35,201 nt of DNA, from NCBI GenBank assembly GCA_025456065.1, contig JALOLH010000009.1, positions 1-35,201 of the forward strand, in the 5' to 3' direction. The notes beneath the pieces are model-generated. The model made no database searches. It saw only the letters and a program-made list of their open reading frames with translations, and had not been told where the DNA came from. Origin of the DNA: Candidatus Nanopelagicales bacterium. GTDB lineage: Bacteria; Actinomycetota; Actinomycetes; S36-B12; CAIYMF01. Numbering within the stretch: the first letter of the stretch is position 1; every line of letters begins with the position of its first letter. The position numbers and the translations under genes were made by a program. Positions 22,581 to 30,116 of the stretch are shown here, in pieces.

Positions 22581-24176
22581 GTGACCGTCAGCACCGAGCC
22601 TCGCCAGCGCGCGCGGGCCGGGCTTGCGCAGCTGGTGCTGGCGTCCACGGCCGGCGTCCTGCTGGCCCTGGGGTTCCCACCGTTCGGCTGGCTCGGAGGC
22701 TGGGTGGTGGTCCCGGCGTTCACGCTGCTGCTGGTGGCGCTGCGTGGGTCCACGTGGCGCCGCGGGGCGCTCCTCGGCCTGGTCGCCGGGCTCGCCTTCT
22801 TCCTGGTCCTGCTCGGGTGGATGCGGGTGCTCGGGCCCGACGCGTGGCTCGTGCTGTCCCTGGTCTGCGCGGCGTTCTGGGCCGCCACCGGTGCGGTCCT
22901 GCCGTGGCTGCTGGCCCGGCCGGGGTGGGTGCTCACGGTGCCCCTGGCCTGGGTCGCCCAGGAGTCGCTGCGCGAGCGCATCCCGTTCGGGGGCTTCCCC
23001 TGGGGACGCCTGGCGTTCGCCCAGGCCGACACGGCGTTCGTCGGCTGGGCGGCGCTGGGCGGTCCGGCCCTGGTCACGCTCGCCGTCGCGCTGGCCGGCG
23101 CGGCGCTGCTGGCGCTCATGGACGCGCTGCGCTCGGGGGGTGGGCCGGTCGCCGTCGCCGCCGGGGCGACGGTGCTGGTGGCCATCCCGGCCCTCGGCGC
23201 CGGCCTGCAGGGACGGGACTGGGGCGGTCCGGTCGCCAGCACCGAGCCGGTCGCCGTCGTGCAGGGCAACGTGCCGCGGGTCGGGCTGGACTTCAACGCC
23301 CAGCGCCGGGCGGTGCTCGACAACCACGTGCGGGTCACCGAGGAGCTGGCGGCGCAGGTGGCTGCCGGCGAGGTGGAGCAGCCGGTGGCCGTGATCTGGC
23401 CGGAGAACTCCTCGGACATCGACCCGGTGCGCAACGCCGACGCCGCGGAGCAGATCGACCGGGCAGCGGACGCGATCGGGGTGCCGATCCTCGTGGGCGC
23501 GGTGCTGCGCAACCCGGCCGACCCGCCCACCGACGACCACCCCGGCACGATCCTGAACGTCTCGCTGGTCTGGGACCCGGCGACCGGCCCGGGGGAGGCG
23601 TACGTCAAGCGCCGGCCGGTGCCGTTCGGCGAGTACCTGCCGTTCCGCGACCTCCTCACCCGGTTCATCACGCGGTTCGAGCGGGTGCCCCGCGACTTCG
23701 CGCCGGGCGACGACCCGGGGTTCCTGCTGGTCGGCCCGGTGCCGGTCGGGGTGGTCATCTGCTTCGAGACCGCCTGGGACGACCTGGTGCGCGACGCGGT
23801 GCGGGCCGGCGGGCAGGTCCTGGTGGTGCAGACCAACAACGCGACCTACGGCCTGACCGGGCAGCCGGAGCAGCAGTTGGCGATCAGCCGGGTGCAGTCG
23901 GTGGCCGCCGGTCGCACCACGCTCGTCGCCGCCACGTCGGGGATCAGCGCGGTGATCGATCCCGACGGCGGCCTGGCGTGGCGCACCGAGCAGTTCGTCG
24001 CGGACGCGACGGTGGCCCAGGTCCCGCTGCGCACGGGGCTCACGCCGGCGGTGCGCCTCGGGCCGTGGGTGGAGGTCGTGGTCGCCGTGCTGCTGCTGGG
24101 CCTGGTCGCCGTGCGCGGCCGCGCGCGCCGTCAGAGCTCGACGAAGACCTCGCCGTCCGCGACGACGACCGGGTAG
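22581..24176 (+). CDS. lnt: apolipoprotein N-acyltransferase Lnt
   Basis: Lnt adds the third acyl chain to the N-terminal cysteine of lipoproteins on the outer face of the membrane. The 531-aa protein has an N-terminal multi-helix membrane domain (residues 15-205, starting LAQLVLASTAGVLLALGFPPFGW) and a nitrilase-like domain with the catalytic triad E275 (WPENSSD), K343 (YVKRRPVPFGEY) and C394 (VICFETAW). A final membrane helix ends near residue 515. The GTG start follows a GATGAT sequence by 6 nt. In mycobacteria Lnt is fused to the Ppm1 mannosyltransferase; here the two are separate genes with a Rieske gene between them. The last 46 bp overlap the convergent Rieske gene. The FKBP lipoprotein at 2164 would be a natural substrate. 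Confidence 0.93.
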   Translation: MTVSTEPRQRARAGLAQLVLASTAGVLLALGFPPFGWLGGWVVVPAFTLLLVALRGSTWRRGALLGLVAGLAFFLVLLGWMRVLGPDAWLVLSLVCAAFWAATGAVLPWLLARPGWVLTVPLAWVAQESLRERIPFGGFPWGRLAFAQADTAFVGWAALGGPALVTLAVALAGAALLALMDALRSGGGPVAVAAGATVLVAIPALGAGLQGRDWGGPVASTEPVAVVQGNVPRVGLDFNAQRRAVLDNHVRVTEELAAQVAAGEVEQPVAVIWPENSSDIDPVRNADAAEQIDRAADAIGVPILVGAVLRNPADPPTDDHPGTILNVSLVWDPATGPGEAYVKRRPVPFGEYLPFRDLLTRFITRFERVPRDFAPGDDPGFLLVGPVPVGVVICFETAWDDLVRDAVRAGGQVLVVQTNNATYGLTGQPEQQLAISRVQSVAAGRTTLVAATSGISAVIDPDGGLAWRTEQFVADATVAQVPLRTGLTPAVRLGPWVEVVVAVLLLGLVAVRGRARRQSSTKTSPSATTTG

Positions 24177-24511
24177 GTGGTCAGCGGGGCCGGGCGGCGT
24201 CCGGCGGAGAGCACCCGCCGCGACCAGCGCGGGATCGAGCGCCCCGCGATGCCGCTGGCCCAGTCCAGGTTCTCCCCGGTGCGCACCACGAAGCGCGAGT
24301 TGTGCCACGGGCACTGGACGACGCCGTCGGCGTAGTGCTGGCCACCCGGGCCCGAGGTCAGCGACAGGCCGAGGTGGGGACACCGGTTGCGAGCGGCGCA
24401 GAGGTCGTCGCCCTCACGGGCGACGATGAGCTTCGTCCCGTCGGCCTCGACCTCGCGCATGCTGCCCGGCGCGAAGTCCTCGACCCGACCGATCCGCACC
24501 CTGCCCGCCAT
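24131..24511 (-). CDS. Rieske [2Fe-2S] domain protein
   Basis: The 126-aa soluble protein is a single Rieske domain with cluster ligands C44-x-H46 (CPHLG) and C67-x-x-H70 (CPWHNSRF). It has no catalytic domain, signal peptide or membrane anchor, so it resembles ferredoxin components of oxygenases or the small NirD-like proteins. It would carry electrons for an unidentified partner. The start is supported by GAGGAGGT upstream of the ATG. The gene is convergent with lnt and overlaps its 3' end by 46 bp. It interrupts the usual lnt-ppm1 order. Confidence 0.88.
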   Translation of the reverse strand: MAGRVRIGRVEDFAPGSMREVEADGTKLIVAREGDDLCAARNRCPHLGLSLTSGPGGQHYADGVVQCPWHNSRFVVRTGENLDWASGIAGRSIPRWSRRVLSAGRRPAPLTTYPVVVADGEVFVEL

Positions 24512-24546
24512 CACGGCACCTCCTCGCACTCGTCGTCGCTGCGACG

Positions 24547-24729
24547 CTACCAGCGGGCCGTGCCCGGTCCAGGACCAGCGGGCACCGCTCCACCAGCCGC
24601 TCCGAGCGTCCGCGCCTGCTCGCGCACCTCGGCCCGGGTCCGCGTGCCGACGCCTTCGGCCCTGGCGAGCAGGGAGGTCGTCGCGGCCAGGCAGACCAGG
24701 AAGGTCCCGACGCCGATCGGCCGAGCCAC
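24547..24729 (-). CDS. possible 60-aa small protein
   Basis: A GTG-initiated frame lies between the Rieske gene and the mannosyltransferase gene. It has a short hydrophobic stretch (GVGTFLVCLAATTSLLA, residues 6-22), then a charged, probably helical part (TRAEVREQARTLG), and third positions are almost all G or C. There is no convincing Shine-Dalgarno sequence. The coding-like composition supports it but random frames are common at this GC content, so this is a weak call. Confidence 0.25.
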   Translation of the reverse strand: MARPIGVGTFLVCLAATTSLLARAEGVGTRTRAEVREQARTLGAAGGAVPAGPGPGTARW

Positions 24730-24779
24730 CAGGAGATCGACCGATCGGGGCCCCAGCGCTGCCGTGGGAGGATGGGGCG

Positions 24780-25562
24780 GTGACCGACACGTTCGCCGAC
24801 CTCGGCCCGATCCTGGTGATCATCCCGACCTACGACGAGCGCGAGAACGTGGCACGGATCACCGGGCGGGTCCGCGCGGCGGTCCCCGAGGCGCACGTGC
24901 TGATCGCCGACGACAACTCCCCGGACGGCACCGGCGCGATCGCCGACGAGCTCGCGGCGGCCGACGACCACGTCCACGTCATGCACCGCCTCGGCAAGGA
25001 GGGCCTGGCCGCCGCCTACATGGCCGGCTTCGCCTGGGGCCTGGAGCGCGGGTACGAGGTGCTCGTGGAGATGGACGCCGACGGCTCCCACCAGCCCGAG
25101 CAGCTGCCCCTGCTGCTCGACGCCCTCCGGGAGGCGGATCTCGTGCTGGGGTCGCGCTGGGTTCCGGGCGGAGAGGTGGTGAACTGGCCCAGGTCGCGCG
25201 AGCTCCTCTCCCGGGGCGGGAACCTCTACACGCGGATGGCCCTCGACCTGGAGCTCATGGACGCCACCGGCGGCTACCGCGCCTTCCGAGCCCAGACCCT
25301 GCGCGACCTGCACCTGCACGACGTGGCCTCACAGGGCTACTGCTTCCAGGTCGACATGGCGCGACGGGCGCTGCGTTCGGGGAAGCGTGTCGTCGAGGTG
25401 CCCATCACGTTCGTGGAGCGCGAGCACGGCACCTCGAAGATGAGCGGCAGCATCGTCCGCGAGGCGTTGTGGCGCGTCACCGTCTGGGGCGGCCAGGAAC
25501 GCACCGCCAGGGTCCGTGCCGCCGTTCGGCGCCGGCCTGCCCGCACCGCGGCGGGGGGCTGA
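24780..25562 (+). CDS. ppm1: polyprenol monophosphomannose synthase
   Basis: This 260-aa GT2-family glycosyltransferase matches dolichol/polyprenol-phosphate mannose synthases: IIPTYDERENV at the N-terminus, DDNSPDGTGAIAD, the metal-binding EMDADGSHQPEQLP, LVLGSRWVPGG, GGYRAFR, and the C-terminal EREHGTSKM. It transfers mannose from GDP-mannose to polyprenol phosphate, making the donor for cell-envelope glycans and protein O-mannosylation. No membrane segment is present, and the enzyme probably works on the inner face of the membrane. In mycobacteria this domain is fused to Lnt. Start is a GTG 6 nt after GAGGAT, with GGGAGGA also usable as a ribosome-binding site. Confidence 0.92.
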   Translation: MTDTFADLGPILVIIPTYDERENVARITGRVRAAVPEAHVLIADDNSPDGTGAIADELAAADDHVHVMHRLGKEGLAAAYMAGFAWGLERGYEVLVEMDADGSHQPEQLPLLLDALREADLVLGSRWVPGGEVVNWPRSRELLSRGGNLYTRMALDLELMDATGGYRAFRAQTLRDLHLHDVASQGYCFQVDMARRALRSGKRVVEVPITFVEREHGTSKMSGSIVREALWRVTVWGGQERTARVRAAVRRRPARTAAGG

Positions 25563-25565
25563 GCG

Positions 25566-26075
25566 ATGGCCAGGTTCGCCACCCTGGCAGTCCTCGCGCT
25601 GCTCGCCGTGGCCGAGGTGGCCGCCGTGATGGCCCTGGAGCAGCACCTCGGTGCCCCCACGACCCTGCTGGTCCTGGGCCTGGACATGCTGCTGGGCCTG
25701 GTCGTGATGGCGTGGGCCCTGCGGACCCCGCCGCCGCGCGGCTGGCGGCTCCTCGCGGGAGCGGTGATCGCCCTGCCCGGCCTCGTGCTCGACCTCGTCG
25801 GCGGGGCCCTGCTCCTGCCCCCGGTGCAGCGCTGGCTGGCCACCCACCTGGACCGCGGCGCGCAGTCCCTGCTGCGCCGTCAGGGGATGTCCGTCATCAC
25901 GGTCACCGGAGCCGACGGACTGCGACGCACGACCGTGGTGCCCGGCGACGTCGTCCCCGGCGAGGTCGTGGAGCCGAGCCCGGCGGATGGCGCTGGCCCG
26001 CCCCCCGAGACGCCGAACGACCCGGCCCAGCGCCCCGGGGTGATCCGCGGGGAGCTGGCCGGGCCGGAGGGGTGA
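25566..26075 (+). CDS. fxsA: FxsA family membrane protein
   Basis: The 169-aa protein has three or four hydrophobic segments in the first 85 residues (FATLAVLALLAVAEVAAVMAL, LLVLGLDMLLGLVVMAWAL, LLAGAVIALPGLVLDLVGGALLL) followed by LPPVQRWL, the typical FxsA pattern. A Pro/Glu/Gly-rich cytoplasmic tail follows. FxsA in E. coli relieves phage exclusion when overproduced; its general role is unknown. It starts 3 bp after the ppm1 stop and is probably co-transcribed with it, an order common in actinobacteria. Confidence 0.85.
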   Translation: MARFATLAVLALLAVAEVAAVMALEQHLGAPTTLLVLGLDMLLGLVVMAWALRTPPPRGWRLLAGAVIALPGLVLDLVGGALLLPPVQRWLATHLDRGAQSLLRRQGMSVITVTGADGLRRTTVVPGDVVPGEVVEPSPADGAGPPPETPNDPAQRPGVIRGELAGPEG

Positions 26076-26082
26076 GACGGGT

Positions 26083-26144
26083 CCGTTCGGCGGGGCCGTG
26101 TGCCAGCCCTGGGTCGGGACGGGTGGTCGGCCCTTCCCGAACGG
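26083..26144. terminator. candidate hairpin between fxsA and rbpA
   Basis: CCGTTCGG (26083-26090) and CCGAACGG (26137-26144) are perfect inverted copies flanking G/C-rich sequence in the 90-bp gap between these convergent genes. The loop is long (46 nt), so this is a weak terminator call. Confidence 0.25.
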
Positions 26145-26165
26145 GGGTGACGGCGCCGGTGGCCG

Positions 26166-26522
26166 TCAGGCCGAGCGCCGCACGCCCTCGCCACGGCGGG
26201 CGCGCAGCAGCGCGAGGCGCTCGTCGAGCAGCTCCTCGAGCTCGGGGATCGACCGACGCTCGAGCAGCATGTCCCAGTGGGTGCGCGCGGGCTTCTCGGG
26301 CTTGCGCTCCGGCTCGACGCCGTCACGCAGGGTCGCGGGCTGGCCGCAGGTGGCGCACTCCCAGTCGTACGGGATCTCCGCCTCCTCGGCGAAGGGCATG
26401 GTCGTCTCGTGCCCGGCGGGGCAGTCGTAGGTGGTCATGCGACGCGGAGCGAAGTCCACGCCCGCGTCGCTCTCGTAGCTGGTGGATCCGAGGCGGGTCC
26501 CACGAAGGGCGCCGTCAGCCAT
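26166..26522 (-). CDS. rbpA: RNA polymerase-binding protein RbpA
   Basis: RbpA binds RNA polymerase holoenzyme and stabilises promoter complexes formed by group 1/2 sigma factors; in mycobacteria it is essential. The 118-aa product has the N-terminal tail with SYESDAGVDFAPR, a zinc site C34, H38, C56, C59 (CPAGH ... CATCG), the basic linker (PERKPEKPARTHWDMLLERR), and the sigma-interacting C-terminal helix (SIPELEELLDERLALLR). Zinc ligand positions match those of the Streptomyces protein as I recall them. A GGAAAGG lies upstream of the ATG, and a SigR-like promoter about 70-100 bp upstream implies induction by disulfide stress. Confidence 0.96.
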   Translation of the reverse strand: MADGALRGTRLGSTSYESDAGVDFAPRRMTTYDCPAGHETTMPFAEEAEIPYDWECATCGQPATLRDGVEPERKPEKPARTHWDMLLERRSIPELEELLDERLALLRARRGEGVRRSA

Positions 26523-26593
26523 GGTTCGCCGTGCCTTTCCGCGCGCCCGGGAGGGACGCGCATGCCGCGGCCGAGGTGGGCCGCACGGGAGTC

Positions 26594-26621
26594 AACACAT
26601 CAGGACCTTCGGTTCATTCCC
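26594..26621 (-). promoter_or_regulatory. SigR/SigH-type promoter of rbpA
   Basis: Read on the minus strand, GGGAAT (26616-26621) and GTT (26594-26596) are separated by 19 bp, matching the SigR consensus GGAAT-N18/19-GTT of actinobacteria. Transcription would start near 26585, giving a leader of about 60 nt before the rbpA ATG at 26522. rbpA is an established SigR target in Streptomyces. Confidence 0.7.
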
Positions 26622-26726
26622 GCTGGACGGATGCGCCAAACGCGCAGGACCGGCAGATCGGGTCCCTGCACCGGTGTCCAGCGTGCCCAGCGGGCATCGG
26701 GCACGCCGGCCCGCTGTGATGGGGCC

Positions 26727-27626
26727 ATGCCTGCCGAGCGCGTGATCGCCGAGCCGCTGGATGCCATCCCGCTGGAGGAGGTCTCCGGCCTGACGCATGC
26801 CGTGAGCGCCGACGGGGTCGTGACGATCGCAGCCATTGGTGACCGGGCGGCCCGGATCGCGATCGCCCGCGTGCGCGCCGGGGACCACCAGCCGACGTGG
26901 GAGGTCCTCGACCTCACCGAGGCGCAGGGCACCGCGATCCCGGCCAAGGACCCGCAGCTCGAGGCGCTGGCGACCGACGGCGCGGGCGGCGTCCTGCTCG
27001 TGCAGGAGTGGCCCAACCGTGCGGAGTACATCGACGGGCCCTCGAGAGGTGTCGTGGTCGGCCTGACGCTCGAGGTCCCCGACGTGCCGGGCACGCAGGA
27101 GCTGCGCCGCAGCTGGGACGACGCCGAGGGGTCGCACGCGGAGGGTGCCGTGCTGCTGCGGGACGGCCACCTGCTGGTGGTCAAGGAGAAGCACCCGGCG
27201 GCGCTCGTGGAGTTCGGTCCTCCCGGCGACGCACCGGGCGGGTTCGGACCGGAGCGGTGGCATCCGTACGGCGAGCGGTGGGCCCGCGGCACCGGCGAGC
27301 AGGTCCTGGTGGCCCTGGCCGCCTGGTACCCCGACGACGCCCTGGCGCAGGCGTGTCCGGACCTCAGCGATGCCGACGAGGCACCCGACGGGCGCCTCGT
27401 GGTGCTCAGCGACCAGGGCATGGCGCTGGCCGTGGTGGGCCCGCAGGTGCCGGCCGAGCAGCCCTTCGCCGGCACCTTCGGAGCCGACGCGGTCTGGGAG
27501 CTGCACGGGATCAGCGCGAAGCCGGAGGGGGTCGCCGTGCTCCCTGACGGGGTCGTGCTCGTGGCCTGCGACCGCCGCAAGGCCAAGCGGAACCTCTTCG
27601 TCGTGCGCGCCGTGCCTTGGCCCTGA
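26727..27626 (+). CDS. hypothetical protein, predicted beta-propeller-like
   Basis: I do not recognise a named family with certainty. The 299-aa product is rich in short beta strands separated by glycine/aspartate turns (GVVTIAAIGDRAARIAIARV, GGVLLVQEW, EGAVLLRDGHLLVVKEKHPAALVEFGPPG, DGRLVVLSDQGMALAVVGP, PEGVAVLPDGVVLVACDRRKAKRNLFVV), like SdiA-regulated or esterase/phytase-like beta-propellers. There is no signal peptide, so it appears cytoplasmic. ATG 26727 lies 6 nt after TGTGAT, which may be a -10 box of a leaderless mRNA. It converges with the glycerophosphodiesterase gene, with only 3 bp between stops. Confidence 0.7.
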   Translation: MPAERVIAEPLDAIPLEEVSGLTHAVSADGVVTIAAIGDRAARIAIARVRAGDHQPTWEVLDLTEAQGTAIPAKDPQLEALATDGAGGVLLVQEWPNRAEYIDGPSRGVVVGLTLEVPDVPGTQELRRSWDDAEGSHAEGAVLLRDGHLLVVKEKHPAALVEFGPPGDAPGGFGPERWHPYGERWARGTGEQVLVALAAWYPDDALAQACPDLSDADEAPDGRLVVLSDQGMALAVVGPQVPAEQPFAGTFGADAVWELHGISAKPEGVAVLPDGVVLVACDRRKAKRNLFVVRAVPWP

Positions 27627-27629
27627 CGG

Positions 27630-28382
27630 TCATGCCCCGCCGCCTGCGCGCCTGTCGAGGACCTCGCGCAGGACCCTCGGGCGGTCGGTGACGATCCCGT
27701 CCACCCCGAGGTCCAGCAGCTGCTCCATCTGCGGCGCGTCGTCGATCGTCCAGACGTGCACCTGGAGCCCGCGCGCGTGGGCACGCTGCACGAAGGCCTC
27801 GGTGACCAGCGGCACGCGGCCCTGCCGCGGTGGGACCTGCGCGGCCACGGCGCGGGTGCGGGGGAGCCGGCCGACCACGAGCCGGGCCACCTCCCCGGTC
27901 CCCAGCGAGGTGGCCAGCCGGGCGCCCCCCATGGCGCGCAGCCGCTGCAGCCGGGCGGTGGAGAAGGACGCGGCACAGACCCGGTCCCACGCACGTGTGT
28001 CGGCCACGGCAGCCAGGAACGGCCCGATGGCGTCAGTCGACTTCACGTCGACGTTGAGGCGCAGGTGCGGCCACTGCGTCAGCGCCTCCGTGAGCGCCAT
28101 CGGTGCCTCGCCGTTCGCGAGGCGGCCCCGCTGGATCCGGCGCAGCGGCAGGGCTGCGACCGGACCGGCCAGGTCGGTCGTGCGGTCCAGGGTGCCGTCG
28201 TGGAACACCAGGGCGTGCCCGTCGATGGTCGCGCGCACGTCGGTCTCGACGACCGGGAAGCCCAGGTCGACGGCGTGCTGGAAGGCGGCGGGGGAGTTCT
28301 CGCACGCCTCCTTGGCGCCTCCCCGGTGGGCGATCGCGATGGGTCGCGGGAGCCCGGCGAACGGGTCAGCCGGCTCTGGCAC
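27630..28382 (-). CDS. glycerophosphodiester phosphodiesterase
   Basis: The 250-aa GDPD-family enzyme hydrolyses glycerophosphodiesters to glycerol 3-phosphate and an alcohol. Active-site residues are visible: H19-R20-G-G, E28-N29, E46-T-D48, and H61-D (VFHDGTLDRTTD), with DVKSTD mid-chain and the C-terminal VHVWTIDD and GVDGIVTDRP strands. No signal peptide is present, so it is probably cytoplasmic. The GTG start directly follows the protease stop codon (TAGGTG), suggesting translational coupling with the upstream subtilase. Confidence 0.92.
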   Translation of the reverse strand: MPEPADPFAGLPRPIAIAHRGGAKEACENSPAAFQHAVDLGFPVVETDVRATIDGHALVFHDGTLDRTTDLAGPVAALPLRRIQRGRLANGEAPMALTEALTQWPHLRLNVDVKSTDAIGPFLAAVADTRAWDRVCAASFSTARLQRLRAMGGARLATSLGTGEVARLVVGRLPRTRAVAAQVPPRQGRVPLVTEAFVQRAHARGLQVHVWTIDDAPQMEQLLDLGVDGIVTDRPRVLREVLDRRAGGGA

Positions 28383-29960
28383 CTAGCGTCGCACCCGGAC
28401 GTGGTCCACCCGGCTCGTCGTCCACGAGCCGTTCGCCTGGCGGACCTTGGCCCGCCAGTAGCCGCTGCCCGAGGCAGCGACGTACAGCACGGCCACGCCC
28501 TTGGGGCCCGAAGCGGCATCGCCCACCGTCCGGTAGCGGGAGGACCCGTTCGGACGGAACTCGAAGCGGACGAGGGCGGGGCGGGGGTCGGCCCGCCAGG
28601 AGCCACCCTGCGCGCGGGCCTGGACGGTGGCGCGCAGGGTCAGGACCGCCCGGCGGCGCACCGGCTCGGGGCTGGCGTCGAAGGTGCGCAGGCGCAGGCG
28701 GGCGTTCGGCGCCAGGCCCGAGCCCTGCAGCGACAGGGCCGCAGCCACCGCACGATCGGCGCGCACGATGCCGTGGCCGTACTGCTGGTCGCGCCCGTTG
28801 CCGCTCACGTCGTCCTGGGCGGTCAGCTGGGTCACGGACACGATCTGGGGGGCGCTGAGGGAGGGGTTCGCGGCGGCCACCAGTGCCATCGCGCCGGAGA
28901 CGTGCGGCGCGGCGAAGGAGGTCCCGGACTCGCGGTTGTAGCCGCCTCCGGGGTAGGCCGCCAGCACGCGCTCGCCCGGCGCTGCCAGGGCGATGTGCCG
29001 CCCGGTGTTGGAGAACACCGACGGTGCGCCGCTGGCGTTGACCGAGGCGACCGCGACCACGTTCGGGGACGCCGCCGGGTACTGCACCGCGTTGCCGTCC
29101 TGGTAGGAGTTGCCGCCCGCGGCGACGAGGACGGCACCCCGCGCGAATGCGTAGGCACAGGCCGAGTCGAGGACGGGGTCCCGGTCCGGCCCGCCGAGCG
29201 AGAGGTTGATCACGCGGGCGCCGCGATCGGCGGCGGCGATGATCGCCCGCGCGACCGTCGCGCTGTCCCCGACGCCCGACACGTCGAGCGCCTCCACCGG
29301 CAGGATGTTGGCCTGCGGGGCGACACCCGCCATGCCGATGCCGTTGAGGTTCCCCGCGACGAGGCTGGCGACCCGGGTCCCGTGGACCATGGCCGAGCTC
29401 GGGACGGCCGGTCCGGGCGTGAGGTCCACGGTGGGCATGACGCGACCGACCAGGTCCGGGTGGGAGCCGTCCACGCCGCTGTCGACGACGGCCACCGTCA
29501 CGCCGAGCCCCTGCGTGGTGCGCCAGGCCTCCGGCAGCCCGACCATCGCGAGGTTCCACTGGGAGGCCATGAACGGCTCGGGGGCGGGCAGCGGCAGCTC
29601 GAGGCGCCGCAGCGGCACGGTCGGCGCTGCCACGACGCCCCGCTGCGCGTCGAGGTGCTCGACCAGCTCCTGCTGATCAGCCGGGCTGTCGGTGCGCAGC
29701 TTGCGCACCTCGGGGCCCTCGTCGGTCGTGACCAGCACGGTCACCTCGTTGCGGGTGTTCGCCAGGCTGCGATCGCTGGCCGTGACGTCGACCGCATCGA
29801 CGGGGAGGTCCTCGAGCGGGAGGTCGACGACGGCGGCGACCGCGGCGCCAGAGGCGCCCGCGGCGTCGGCGGCGGTGGCGTCGTCGGCGGCCGCGAGCGG
29901 GGCGGGCACGAGGAGCGCCAGCGCGGTCACCATCACCAGCAGGCGCGGCGCGGGTGGCAC
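28383..29960 (-). CDS. secreted S8 family serine protease (subtilase)
   Basis: This 525-aa subtilase has an N-terminal signal peptide (RLLVMVTALALLVPAPLAAA, cleavage likely around residue 25), a pro-region to about residue 130, then the catalytic domain with triad D160 (VVDSGVDGSHPD), H193 (VHGTRVASLVAGN) and S348 (SGTSFAAPHVSG), and the oxyanion Asn284 (AAGGNS). A C-terminal beta domain of about 130 residues (RLRLRTFDASPEPVRRR onward, with WRAKVRQANGSWTTS) follows. It should be exported and act outside the cell. The GTG start at 29960 is chosen because AGGAG lies 5 nt upstream and a signal peptide begins there; much longer readings of the frame run antisense through chrA and are spurious. 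It is the first gene of a pair with the phosphodiesterase. Confidence 0.92.
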   Translation of the reverse strand: MPPAPRLLVMVTALALLVPAPLAAADDATAADAAGASGAAVAAVVDLPLEDLPVDAVDVTASDRSLANTRNEVTVLVTTDEGPEVRKLRTDSPADQQELVEHLDAQRGVVAAPTVPLRRLELPLPAPEPFMASQWNLAMVGLPEAWRTTQGLGVTVAVVDSGVDGSHPDLVGRVMPTVDLTPGPAVPSSAMVHGTRVASLVAGNLNGIGMAGVAPQANILPVEALDVSGVGDSATVARAIIAAADRGARVINLSLGGPDRDPVLDSACAYAFARGAVLVAAGGNSYQDGNAVQYPAASPNVVAVASVNASGAPSVFSNTGRHIALAAPGERVLAAYPGGGYNRESGTSFAAPHVSGAMALVAAANPSLSAPQIVSVTQLTAQDDVSGNGRDQQYGHGIVRADRAVAAALSLQGSGLAPNARLRLRTFDASPEPVRRRAVLTLRATVQARAQGGSWRADPRPALVRFEFRPNGSSRYRTVGDAASGPKGVAVLYVAASGSGYWRAKVRQANGSWTTSRVDHVRVRR

Positions 29961-30116
29961 GGGGGCTCCTGGGGGTAGGGCGGAACGGGCGAATCGGCTG
30001 GAGGGGGCCCAGTATGCCTCGTCCGCCCGTGCGTGCGGAGGGGGCGAGGGCCACTCCACACTAAGGAGGGCATAACTCGACGTCCGGGCGTCACCCGAAT
30101 GGGCGATGATGCGCCG

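Noticed and set aside
30063-30069. Strong AAGGAGG Shine-Dalgarno-like sequence before chrA
   Set aside because: No ATG, GTG or TTG follows at a suitable distance; the chrA starts are 30-48 bp further on.
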